From positions 558,001 through 622,000 of the forward strand of contig NZ_JASJOU010000003.1 of assembly GCF_030068605.1 (NCBI RefSeq): 64,000 nt of DNA. The letters are read 5' to 3'. Made by a program: the position numbers and the translations under genes. Below are positions 33,906 to 42,071 of the stretch, piece by piece. The stretch is from Xanthocytophaga agilis (lineage in GTDB: Bacteria > Bacteroidota > Bacteroidia > Cytophagales > 172606-1). The first letter of the stretch is position 1, and each line of letters opens with the position of its first letter. A model generated the notes under the pieces. The model did not search any database, was not told where the DNA came from, and was given only the letters and a program-made list of their open reading frames with translations.

Positions 33906-34583
33906 TTAACCCCATCCAAGACTTGCATCTCTTGTCAGGTATTGTTTATCCAGAGAAAGATAGTCACTAAACACATCCTGAATGACTGCAAAAATTTCAT
34001 TTAGATTAACAGTGCATGGTGATCGCCTTACAAACAGATAATGCTCTCGGGTAAGTTTTTTAGTCAGCTCTCCTACAGTTTCTATAGCTAGCTCCTTTGC
34101 CGCTCTTTTAGCTAGCTTCACTATCAGGTAAAAAATCAAAAATCCCATGACAGCCACCTTTAAGTATAAAAACAAGCATACAAATGAAGCCAGAAACCCT
34201 AAGGTGATCACAAAGGATAACCAGCCTTGCATGCTCAGAACACCTACCTTAACACCCAGATTTTTCTCAAAACGTCTAACAAGTCTGGCTCTATCAGATC
34301 TGGAAAACAGGTCTTCCAGCTTTGTATCAGGACTAATAACAGTAACACAATCAGGAATAGTTTGCCTGAGAGCATTGCGGACTTTGTAGAAGGCCTGTTG
34401 TGTAGTACAATCATTTCTGTGCTCAGATGAGATGCTTTTTTCAATGACATCACACAAATCTCCAAACGTATCAACATGCATAAAATCATTTTCTCCAAAC
34501 CTGATCCCAAACGATTTTTCCAGACGACAAAGTATATCCATTATATCATCCGGATCAGTATTTTCAAGACGTATTATATCCAT
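33906..34583 (-). CDS. Hypothetical protein with two acyl-carrier-like folds and a membrane span
   Basis: The ATG at 34583 (MDIIRLENTDPDDIMDIL) is preferred over the longer frame from 34652, giving 225 residues. Residues about 10-50 (ILCRLEKSFGIRFGENDF, HVDTFGDLCDVIEKSI) and 60-120 (AFYKVRNALRQTIPDCVTVI, DTKLEDLFSRSDRARLVRR) look like two divergent acyl-carrier-type helical units. Both lack the DSL serine that takes phosphopantetheine. A hydrophobic region at about 130-165 (FVITLGFLASFVCLFLYL) anchors the protein, and a soluble tail follows. Function is unknown; proteins of this shape recur in Bacteroidota. Confidence 0.65.
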   Translation of the reverse strand: MDIIRLENTDPDDIMDILCRLEKSFGIRFGENDFMHVDTFGDLCDVIEKSISSEHRNDCTTQQAFYKVRNALRQTIPDCVTVISPDTKLEDLFSRSDRARLVRRFEKNLGVKVGVLSMQGWLSFVITLGFLASFVCLFLYLKVAVMGFLIFYLIVKLAKRAAKELAIETVGELTKKLTREHYLFVRRSPCTVNLNEIFAVIQDVFSDYLSLDKQYLTRDASLGWG

Positions 34584-34663
34584 AGTAGTTCTTATTAGCA
34601 TTAAGATGAAACAATAGAGAAAGTATGCAGGTAGTTTACTAATCTCCTGCATACTCCGGATAT

Positions 34664-36808
34664 CTATTTAGCTACAGGTTCAATCCCTACATGAGTTGGT
34701 TTGGTTTGAAGGATACTGCCATCTTCTCTGAACTCAAGTTTATCAATACACACCTCACGATTATAGCCGGCAGACCGTCCCATACCAATTCCTTTCGGAT
34801 AGTTAAAGCGATGGTAGACTATATACCATTCATCTTTTCCCGGAATCTGAATCACGGAATGATGCCCGGTCGCATAAATACCCGCTGTAGTATCTTTTAT
34901 TATAACCAGGTTATCCTGAGGAATTGTGAGAGGTCCCATAGGATTATTAGCTACCGCATACCTTACCTGATAGTCAGGATCACGGGTATCTTTTTCTGAC
35001 CAGGTAAAGTAATATTTTCCTTTGCGGTAAAAGACAAAAGTTCCTTCATTGTAGGTCTTAGTAGGAGTTAGTATTTTGGTAGTACCAGGCACCAGTGACG
35101 TCATGTCTTCGGCCAGTTCAGCAACAGCCATATAACTATTGCCCCAATACAGATAACTTTTGCCACTAACGGGATCAATAAATACATCCGGATCAATCTG
35201 TTGTCCATGAGTAGCACCTTCGGGTAACTTGTCAAGTAACGGCTTACCCAAATCTTTAAACGGTCCTGTAGGATTTTCTGCAACCGCTACTCCAATCTGA
35301 CCATTTGCACAGAAATAGTAGAAGTACTGATAGTGTCCATTTATCTTTTTTTCTACAATGGCAGGGGCCCAGGCTTTTGTATTTGCCCAGGTTACATCTT
35401 TTCCCAGTTGCAAAATTGTTCCTTCGTCTTTCCAGTTTACCAGATCACTCGAAGAAAAAACGTTAAAGTAATTACCAGACCAGTTGGTAAAACCATCACT
35501 GGTAGGATAGATATAGTATTTGCCTGTTTTTTCTGCATAAATAATATCCGGATCAGCATACAATCCATCCAATACCGGATTATGTGTTTCCAAAGCCTTT
35601 GTTGTAAAAGTAATAGGTTGTTGTCCGGAAATCTTTACAACATAACTAACCGTACCTTTTGAGAAGGATGTATTTCCTTTTGGAGTGACAATTACACCAG
35701 CTATCTCTGGAAACGTTGGCTTAAACTTTGTCAGATCTGTACCAGGTTTTACCTGCCATGTCACAACATGAGCCGCAGTATCCAATAGTGTATTATTTTT
35801 TTTAATGTCTTTACTTTCAGCAGACATAATTACCTGTTCAGGTGTCAGGAATCGGGTAGTCAAAGATATTGCCTCTGTAGTTGTTATGGGCATTACTGTT
35901 CCATGACGGGGATGAAAGTCCATCTGTATGTCAGCATTAATAGCTGTAAACTTCTCCAGATCTGAACTACGAGCAAACTCATAGCGACCATTCCGATACA
36001 CATCATATATCAGAATGTAATCGGAAGAATTGTTCAACTTAAAAATACCAGAGCCTTCTACTTCATCTTTGGTTTGTTCCAGCTGTTTATCCTGAAAAAC
36101 ATATCCACCTGTTAATTTATTTGACACTGCTTTTTTAATTCCAGGAGTTGCACTACCTGCATGTTTAAAAAACAAATGATACTTGCCATCTTTGGCAATA
36201 ATATCTGCATCTATACACACCGTATTGCCGGGAGGATCAAACAATACAGCAGGTTTGGTTTCCAGAGCTGAAAAATCTTTGTTGGCGTAAGCATAATAAA
36301 TCCTGTCCCGATCTTCTTTGCCCAATCGCATAGACCAATAAATCATGTATTTTCCGGTTGCAGGGTCAAAGATTGTCTGTGGAGCCCATATCCGATCGGA
36401 GGCAGCATATTCAGTATATATCTTTGCAACATCAACAGGATGTGATTCCCAATCGATCAGATCTTTAGAGCGCATAAGCACAATTCCCTGATTAGGCCCC
36501 CAGCCATTCTTGACAGTATTCATATCCGTTGCCACCATATAAAACGTCTTTCCACCTGCTCCACGCAAAATATGTGGATCACGAACCCCTCCACTGCCAC
36601 TGATTTTTGCAGAATTAAGTACAGGGTTGCCTCCATTTAGTGCTTTAAAATGATATCCATCGCTACTTACGGCATACCTGATAGCTTCATCGCTCCCTGT
36701 AAAATAGGTGAATAGATAGGCACTATAGCCTTTTGTTTTTGTCTGCTGGGAATGAGCGTAAAGATAAATGCACAGACAGAACATCAGGCAGATTTGACGT
36801 TTGAACAT
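34664..36808 (-). CDS. Two-domain GH43 glycosidase
   Basis: Started at the ATG at 36808, with signal peptide MFKRQICLMFCLCIYLYA, it has 714 residues. Two five-bladed beta-propeller GH43 modules are visible. The first (about 30-320) has the base Asp in GVRDPHIL, DADIIAKDGKYHLFF and the acid Glu in DEVEGSGIFK. A short Ig-like linker (about 325-405) follows. The second (about 410-700) has GLYADPDIIY, DPDVFIDPVSGKSYLYWG and NEGTFVFYRKGKYYFTW. All three catalytic acids can be assigned in each module. GH43 enzymes remove arabinose or xylose side groups from plant polysaccharides. The gene stands alone without SusCD. Confidence 0.9.
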   Translation of the reverse strand: MFKRQICLMFCLCIYLYAHSQQTKTKGYSAYLFTYFTGSDEAIRYAVSSDGYHFKALNGGNPVLNSAKISGSGGVRDPHILRGAGGKTFYMVATDMNTVKNGWGPNQGIVLMRSKDLIDWESHPVDVAKIYTEYAASDRIWAPQTIFDPATGKYMIYWSMRLGKEDRDRIYYAYANKDFSALETKPAVLFDPPGNTVCIDADIIAKDGKYHLFFKHAGSATPGIKKAVSNKLTGGYVFQDKQLEQTKDEVEGSGIFKLNNSSDYILIYDVYRNGRYEFARSSDLEKFTAINADIQMDFHPRHGTVMPITTTEAISLTTRFLTPEQVIMSAESKDIKKNNTLLDTAAHVVTWQVKPGTDLTKFKPTFPEIAGVIVTPKGNTSFSKGTVSYVVKISGQQPITFTTKALETHNPVLDGLYADPDIIYAEKTGKYYIYPTSDGFTNWSGNYFNVFSSSDLVNWKDEGTILQLGKDVTWANTKAWAPAIVEKKINGHYQYFYYFCANGQIGVAVAENPTGPFKDLGKPLLDKLPEGATHGQQIDPDVFIDPVSGKSYLYWGNSYMAVAELAEDMTSLVPGTTKILTPTKTYNEGTFVFYRKGKYYFTWSEKDTRDPDYQVRYAVANNPMGPLTIPQDNLVIIKDTTAGIYATGHHSVIQIPGKDEWYIVYHRFNYPKGIGMGRSAGYNREVCIDKLEFREDGSILQTKPTHVGIEPVAK

Positions 36809-37169
36809 ATGAGAAGGTTGCTTTGGTGTGAAACACATGAAGAACGAGAAAGCACAAAGAAAAATCTTTTACCTAATAATAAAAACAAGATAGCACAGGA
36901 TGCACTTTTGTGTAAACTTCACTGTATGTTTCGGCAAAAGAAATAAAACCCTGTTAACTGTATTATGTTACGTTCCATATAGACTGGACCATCTCTTTCC
37001 AATAAGTTGTATAGATGACAGCTTTATGAAGCCAAAGCTATCATCTATACAACTAAAAAGAGAAGAACATATACCCATTTCATTACCAAATTCATTCAAA
37101 ATTTTTCTATGGTTACTAGAATATTACTCAAATAGAACTATTATTGGCTTAATTATTCTTACTATACTC

Positions 37170-37976
37170 ATGAAAAAAACATTACTATCTCAACTCTTTT
37201 TCCTTTTTATATTTTCAATCACAATCTGCCAGGCTCAGTTTGATGACAAATTTTACTTCCCATCCAAAGAATGGAAACCAATAGCAGACCTGAAATATGA
37301 AGAAGTATTTCTGGATACAGACACTATAAAACTGAATGGTATCTTTGTAAAACCACAAAAGAAAGCCAAAGCAACTATATTATTATTTCATGGAGCAGGC
37401 GGAAATGTATCTTCTTACACCTATATCGCAAAACCGCTGGTAGACAAAGGATTTCAGGTCTTTATGATTGACTTCAGAGGATATGGAAAATCTACAGGAA
37501 AGCCCACCCATGTGAATATTCTAAAGGATGGTCAACTGGTGCTTGACTATCTTATCAAAAGAAATGATGTAAAAGGTACTAAATTAATCTTACTAGGTGT
37601 TTCTATCGGGTCTCAGGTGGCTACACGTCTGGCAAAGGATAATAAAAACAGTGTCAGTGCCCTTGTTCTTGACAGTCCGCTGAGCTCTTTTACGGACATA
37701 GCCGCATTCTATGCACCCAAGGAACAACAAGACGTTATTAAACAATACCTCGTTTCTCCTTACTCAGCCAAAGAAGATATCGCCTCTGTTGAGGTTCCTA
37801 AACTGATTATTCATAGCAAAGAAGACAAGGAAGTTCCATTTGAACAAGGTCAGGTAGTTTTCAATGCAGCAAAAGATCCTAAAACGTTCTGGGAGACTAC
37901 AGGAAAGCATATTGATGCAGCTAAAGTAGCAGGACCGGAATATGCTGAACGTATTGAGAAACTATTATCCAAATAG
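37170..37976 (+). CDS. Secreted alpha/beta hydrolase
   Basis: The ATG at 37170 gives 268 residues with a signal peptide (MKKTLLSQLFFLFIFSITIC). The alpha/beta hydrolase fold shows HGAGGNVSSY, the nucleophile elbow LGVSIGSQVA (Ser), HSKEDKEVPF (Asp) and GKHIDAAKV (His). The upstream open frame (from 36900) has no start of its own quality. It resembles the BAAT/FrsA or dienelactone-hydrolase-like groups; the substrate is not known. Confidence 0.85.
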   Translation: MKKTLLSQLFFLFIFSITICQAQFDDKFYFPSKEWKPIADLKYEEVFLDTDTIKLNGIFVKPQKKAKATILLFHGAGGNVSSYTYIAKPLVDKGFQVFMIDFRGYGKSTGKPTHVNILKDGQLVLDYLIKRNDVKGTKLILLGVSIGSQVATRLAKDNKNSVSALVLDSPLSSFTDIAAFYAPKEQQDVIKQYLVSPYSAKEDIASVEVPKLIIHSKEDKEVPFEQGQVVFNAAKDPKTFWETTGKHIDAAKVAGPEYAERIEKLLSK

Positions 37977-38000
37977 GATAGACAACCTACCTCAATAACA

Positions 38001-38039
38001 AATCCCTCAACGTGTTGCCTACAAACATATTGAGGGATT
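38001..38039. terminator. Terminator hairpin between convergent genes
   Basis: AATCCCTCAA (38001-38010) and TTGAGGGATT (38030-38039) form a perfect 10-bp stem with a 19-base loop. It lies between the hydrolase stop at 37976 and the GNAT stop at 38084, and may serve both directions. No long U run follows on either side. Confidence 0.6.
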
Positions 38040-38083
38040 CGTTATTACATAAATACGTTCACTACGTCACAAAATATATACCT

Positions 38084-38803
38084 CTATTTTCTGATTCGGT
38101 AGGTTTCAATTTCTCCATAAGCTGTAAATCCTAACTTTCTGTAAATGGGTTCTCCCATCAATGATGCGTGAAGTACACAATAGATACTTCCATTTGCTTT
38201 GGCCTCCTGTAGTAAATATCTGGTCATAGTCGTAGCAATACCCTTTCCTCTCCCATTAGGAGTTGTCCCTATCATATGCAATCCGGCATTATTGTCTGAA
38301 TCAAAAAATACAATTCCACAACCTATAGTTTCATTCTCTTCTGTGTATATAAACACACGAATCTGCTCTGACTGAGAAATAATAGTAGAAATAACGTGAT
38401 CTCCTACATGATACCGAAACGATTCAGATGCTATTTTAGCAAAAGCTATTGATTCTGCATCTGTTTTTACCTGTCGAATAGTTGTAGTATCTGTTGATTT
38501 TGCCTCCAAAGACCTCAGATCGATTGCCATATTTCTTTGTCCAGACAAAAAATCAAAATTGGGATTATCGTTTAGTATATTAGGCTTCTGAGTAGTGATT
38601 ATATCAGATAGTTCGCCTCCATGGCTTAGTTGACAGATCTCATCAATAACTAACTTTGAAACTTCAAAATCAAAGATTCTGTTTGGCCAATCAGAGTGAG
38701 GTACAGAAACAGCAGAGCATAACGTTGTCTTCTTTAGGGTATGTGTCAGTTGCCCAATATGAGTCCAGAATTCGTATAGATTTTTAACAATAGGTTTGTC
38801 CAT
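38084..38803 (-). CDS. GNAT-family N-acetyltransferase
   Basis: A 239-residue cytoplasmic protein. The C-terminal about 140 residues form a GNAT domain (SIAFAKIASESFRYHVGDHV, TIGCGIVFFDSDNNAGLHMI, the acetyl-CoA loop NGRGKGIATTMTRYLL, IYRKLGFTAYGEI). The N-terminal 95 residues are not a recognised domain and may help bind the substrate. It would transfer an acetyl group from acetyl-CoA to an amine; the acceptor is unknown. It is convergent with the hydrolase at 37170 and divergent from the one at 39002. Confidence 0.85.
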   Translation of the reverse strand: MDKPIVKNLYEFWTHIGQLTHTLKKTTLCSAVSVPHSDWPNRIFDFEVSKLVIDEICQLSHGGELSDIITTQKPNILNDNPNFDFLSGQRNMAIDLRSLEAKSTDTTTIRQVKTDAESIAFAKIASESFRYHVGDHVISTIISQSEQIRVFIYTEENETIGCGIVFFDSDNNAGLHMIGTTPNGRGKGIATTMTRYLLQEAKANGSIYCVLHASLMGEPIYRKLGFTAYGEIETYRIRK

Positions 38804-39001
38804 TTTACAAAAAGTGTCTATAAAAAATCTTAACCCATTACAGAGATAATTTGTTCATGGTTTAAGATAGTCACTATATGGTCAAGAAGCCTATACTGAA
38901 AGACAGATCCGATGAATTTACAACCTATTCGTTCTAAATCCTGTCAAAAGTAGGTATATAACATTGAATATCACCTAATTTCACTCCAGACCGTAGAACA
39001 T

Positions 39002-40072
39002 ATGTTATTGAAATTAACTACTCTTCTAACAATTTTATTGGTTTGCAAGATACCAATCCTGGCTCAACAAAAATCAGATACTATTATACCTCTGAAAACA
39101 CTTTTTCAGGAAGCCAAATCTGAATTTTCCCACTTTGAAAAAGTGCATGGACACGTCACATTAACTCCCAATGGCCGTATGCATTATCTGACATGGGGTA
39201 ATCGATCGGGAATTCCGCTTGTATGGTCACATGGTAGTTTGACTAATGCCTTTGAAGTACTTCCCTTTGTTGACCAATTAGTAAAAGCAGGTTATTATGT
39301 TATTGCAATAGATTATTACGGACATGGACAAACTCCTATACCGGATCATGAAGTATCACTTTATCATATAGCCGATGATATTAAATGCATATTGGATGAA
39401 TTAAAAATCAGAAAAACTGTAATTGGAGGTTGGTCAAGAGGCGCTATGGTCAGTACAGCTTTCTATGATACATATCCTGACCGGGTATTAGGTATAATTT
39501 TGGAAGATGGAGGCTCTGTTTCAAGCAATACTTATTATCATAAAATGGATTCCGCCCAATTAACTCAGCGAATAGATCAGCTATTCAAAGATCGTTTACA
39601 GGAGCAAATCTTTAACAGCGAGTTTGAAACCTATCAAGCCTATTATGATCCAGCAGAAAAAGGAAATCAGTTTAGCCTTCTGGCATGGATTCGTCCCACA
39701 AAAAATGGCAAATGGGCACTGAGTCCAGGTGTACTGCAACTATTACATATGCAAACGCCTGAACAATTTCTTGAAAATATTCTCTATCCTACTCGCATGC
39801 CACTCTTTGCAGAATCAATGGCAATTTTAGAACCTAAAATTATTTACCGCAATCTATCCGTCCCTCTTTTAATTATTGATCCGACCCATTCAGATGATTT
39901 GTTTCCTTTTGAAACAGAAAATGCTCGACTACAAAAACAACATCCTGCTTTAATTGAACACAAGATATATCCTAATACAGGTCATAATGTTCACTACGAA
40001 CACCCTGATCAATTTCTAAAGGATGTGATCAATTTCCTGAAACGTATAAAGCAGTACAATCACTTAAGATAG
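39002..40072 (+). CDS. Secreted alpha/beta hydrolase (proline iminopeptidase-like fold)
   Basis: A 356-residue protein with a signal peptide (LLKLTTLLTILLVCKIPILA). The fold is seen in WGNRSGIPLVWSHGSLTNAF, AIDYYGHGQTPIP, the nucleophile elbow GGWSRGAMV, the acid region LLIIDPTHSDDLFPF and the catalytic His in NTGHNVHYEHPD. The lid region is about 100 residues long. The substrate cannot be named. The stop is 7 bases from the stop of the convergent 71-residue gene. Confidence 0.85.
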   Translation: MLLKLTTLLTILLVCKIPILAQQKSDTIIPLKTLFQEAKSEFSHFEKVHGHVTLTPNGRMHYLTWGNRSGIPLVWSHGSLTNAFEVLPFVDQLVKAGYYVIAIDYYGHGQTPIPDHEVSLYHIADDIKCILDELKIRKTVIGGWSRGAMVSTAFYDTYPDRVLGIILEDGGSVSSNTYYHKMDSAQLTQRIDQLFKDRLQEQIFNSEFETYQAYYDPAEKGNQFSLLAWIRPTKNGKWALSPGVLQLLHMQTPEQFLENILYPTRMPLFAESMAILEPKIIYRNLSVPLLIIDPTHSDDLFPFETENARLQKQHPALIEHKIYPNTGHNVHYEHPDQFLKDVINFLKRIKQYNHLR

Positions 40073-40079
40073 TCATTTC

Positions 40080-40295
40080 TTATTCCAGTTCAATACAATC
40101 AAAATTTTGCTGCTTTAATAACTCAATTACCTTCGCGGTCAGTAAGGTATGACTATCAATACGTAAAATATGGTCACAATCTGCTAAATCAAAATTCCAC
40201 TTCGCATCAGCTAACAATGTATCTAGACGAGATTTAAGAGACCTTACAGCTTTCTTTGTTTTTACAGTTGTCTTAAACACATAAATCATAAACAT
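40080..40295 (-). CDS. Small conserved-looking hypothetical protein
   Basis: 71 residues; a start at 40289 is equally likely. It is basic in the first half (KTTVKTKKAVRSLKSRL) and ends with the acidic CIELE. The fold pattern strand-helix-strand-helix-strand is like a small ferredoxin or heavy-metal-associated-type fold without the CxxC motif (WNFDLADCDHILRID). It lies 27 bases after the siderophore-interacting gene on the same strand and may be co-transcribed with it. Function is unknown. Confidence 0.65.
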   Translation of the reverse strand: MFMIYVFKTTVKTKKAVRSLKSRLDTLLADAKWNFDLADCDHILRIDSHTLLTAKVIELLKQQNFDCIELE

Positions 40296-40322
40296 TGATT
40301 CTTTTTGTATGGTACTGAATAC

Positions 40323-41042
40323 TTATAAGCCTACTTTACCTTCCATCCAATAGGCTTTTGCCAGGACTCTTCCTCTGAAGTTCTTTTGCTTTAATACACG
40401 TTTCACTGTTTGAATAGATCTGGCATTCCCTGTCAAGACAAAGTTGCTATCCTGCCACGTATCCAAATGAAAGACAGGCAAACTGGCAACAGAGCTCTCA
40501 TTCTGAAACGTCCCATCCTTTGAAAATACAGTGTAATTATCCAGACCTAACAACTCTGGAACAGTATTATTCTGTTCGTCCAACTCCAGATAAAAATGAC
40601 AGTCATGTTGTTTATACTTTACTGCATCCAAAAAGGAATAAGCTAATCCCAACGATGTTTCATCTCCAATAATTACATGTTGCCTAACAGATGGATTATA
40701 TTGTTTCATTCCTCTGGGAGCACTTATCCGAATTTGTTCACCAGTTGTCAAAGCATGCATAAAGCGACTTCCGGGAGCCTCCCCATGTAAATGCACAATA
40801 ATTTCAACAACACCTTTTTCGGTATCACTATAGGATACCGTATAGTTTCTGTATTCCGTATCACTTACCCGGATAATGATGGCATAGCCAATCTGAAAAT
40901 CCATCCCAGACACATCTCCCTGAAAACATATCTTTTTAACAAACGGCGTTATGTATTCAGTATTTATTACTGTCATCAAAGGAAATTTGGAGGCAAATAA
41001 ACCTTCTAGGGTATTACCTAGCCACTTAGCTACTTTTGGCAT
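40323..41042 (-). CDS. Siderophore-interacting flavoprotein (ViuB-like ferric reductase)
   Basis: A 239-residue protein. The N-terminal FAD-binding barrel has YRNYTVSYSD, a variant of the RxYTxR motif, and the loop APGSRFMHALTTG. The C-terminal NAD-like domain has HVIIGDETSLGLAYSFLDAV, LELDEQNNTVPELLGL and the family end VLAKAYWMEGKVG. Proteins of this family reduce the iron of imported ferric siderophores to release it. The AraC gene 102 bases upstream on the same strand is a natural regulator. Confidence 0.9.
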   Translation of the reverse strand: MPKVAKWLGNTLEGLFASKFPLMTVINTEYITPFVKKICFQGDVSGMDFQIGYAIIIRVSDTEYRNYTVSYSDTEKGVVEIIVHLHGEAPGSRFMHALTTGEQIRISAPRGMKQYNPSVRQHVIIGDETSLGLAYSFLDAVKYKQHDCHFYLELDEQNNTVPELLGLDNYTVFSKDGTFQNESSVASLPVFHLDTWQDSNFVLTGNARSIQTVKRVLKQKNFRGRVLAKAYWMEGKVGL

Positions 41043-41144
41043 GTTTCAAACAAGTTTGCAGTTGTACTTTTCGTATGTCAGTGTATGTTGTACAGTGCAA
41101 AGTACGGTTATTGCCTTTGTGGCAGCAATGCAGAAAGGAGGGTA

Positions 41145-42014
41145 TTACTTAGACGAATCGAGGTTTTTATTCCGGAAAGCGACTGGGGTTATTCCGGTAA
41201 TCTTTGTAAAAAGTCGAGAAAAATAAGCGTAATCTTCATAGCCCAATTCACTGGCCACTTCTTTTACAGATTTGCTGGAATGAAATAACATCCGTTTTGC
41301 TTCCAGAATCACCCGTTGCTGAATATGATAAGAAACAGAATGGCCAGTCATATTTCTGATACATTCATTCAGATAAGGGACTGAAATATGTAATAGGCTG
41401 GCGTATTCTGCTGGACGCTTTATCTCAGCAAATCTACGTTCCAGAAGTAGTTTGAACTCATGTGTAACCGTACTAAAGCGAGAGATAGTGGTATTTGAAC
41501 TTTTCCGTTCCAGATGAAAAGACAGAAACATTCCTGCAAAAGCATTGATATAGTCCTTTACCAGTAATGTATATAGTTTATTATCCTTTTGCTCAGAAAC
41601 AGCAACACATAACCGAATAGCCTGATCAAAAAGAGTAACCATATCTGAAGTCAATGCCAAAGGAGAGGCAGGCAAAACAAGCTCATTGAATAGTTGTAGA
41701 TATTCTGGATTCAGCTTTTCATTGAGAATACCTAACATATAGCCCTCTGAATGTTCAACGCTTACAGTACGATGTACCTGGCTGGGATGAATATATAAAA
41801 TGACAGGACCTTCCATTTTATATTCTATAAAATCCACTTCCATACAAATTTTCCCTTTTTCCAATACATGAAAAAAATGAAAATCGTGTCGATGAGGATA
41901 TCCAGCTTCCTGATAGGAAGAAAAATCTTCAGATACTATCTTTCCGACTGCTGCTCCTGCTTCGAAATGCTCAATATAGGATCGTACAGGTATTGACTTT
42001 GCTTTTTTGGCCAT
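41145..42014 (-). CDS. AraC-family regulator (next to siderophore-interacting gene)
   Basis: The ATG at 42014 (MAKKAKSIPVRSYIEHF) gives 289 residues; the frame upstream begins with TTG. Residues about 20-110 form a cupin-like arm-binding domain (GYPHRHDFHFFHVLEKGKIC, GPVILYIHPSQVHRTVS). The C-terminal 100 residues form the AraC HTH pair (LLHISVPYLNECIRNMTGHS and KSVKEVASELGYEDYAYFSR). It lies directly upstream of the siderophore-interacting gene, so it probably controls iron acquisition. It differs from the three-paralogue group beside the oxidoreductases. Confidence 0.9.
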   Translation of the reverse strand: MAKKAKSIPVRSYIEHFEAGAAVGKIVSEDFSSYQEAGYPHRHDFHFFHVLEKGKICMEVDFIEYKMEGPVILYIHPSQVHRTVSVEHSEGYMLGILNEKLNPEYLQLFNELVLPASPLALTSDMVTLFDQAIRLCVAVSEQKDNKLYTLLVKDYINAFAGMFLSFHLERKSSNTTISRFSTVTHEFKLLLERRFAEIKRPAEYASLLHISVPYLNECIRNMTGHSVSYHIQQRVILEAKRMLFHSSKSVKEVASELGYEDYAYFSRLFTKITGITPVAFRNKNLDSSK

Positions 42015-42071
42015 TCTTTTTTTAGGCAATAAATTGTCTACAAAGCTATCTCTTACGAGTAGAGTCTACAC

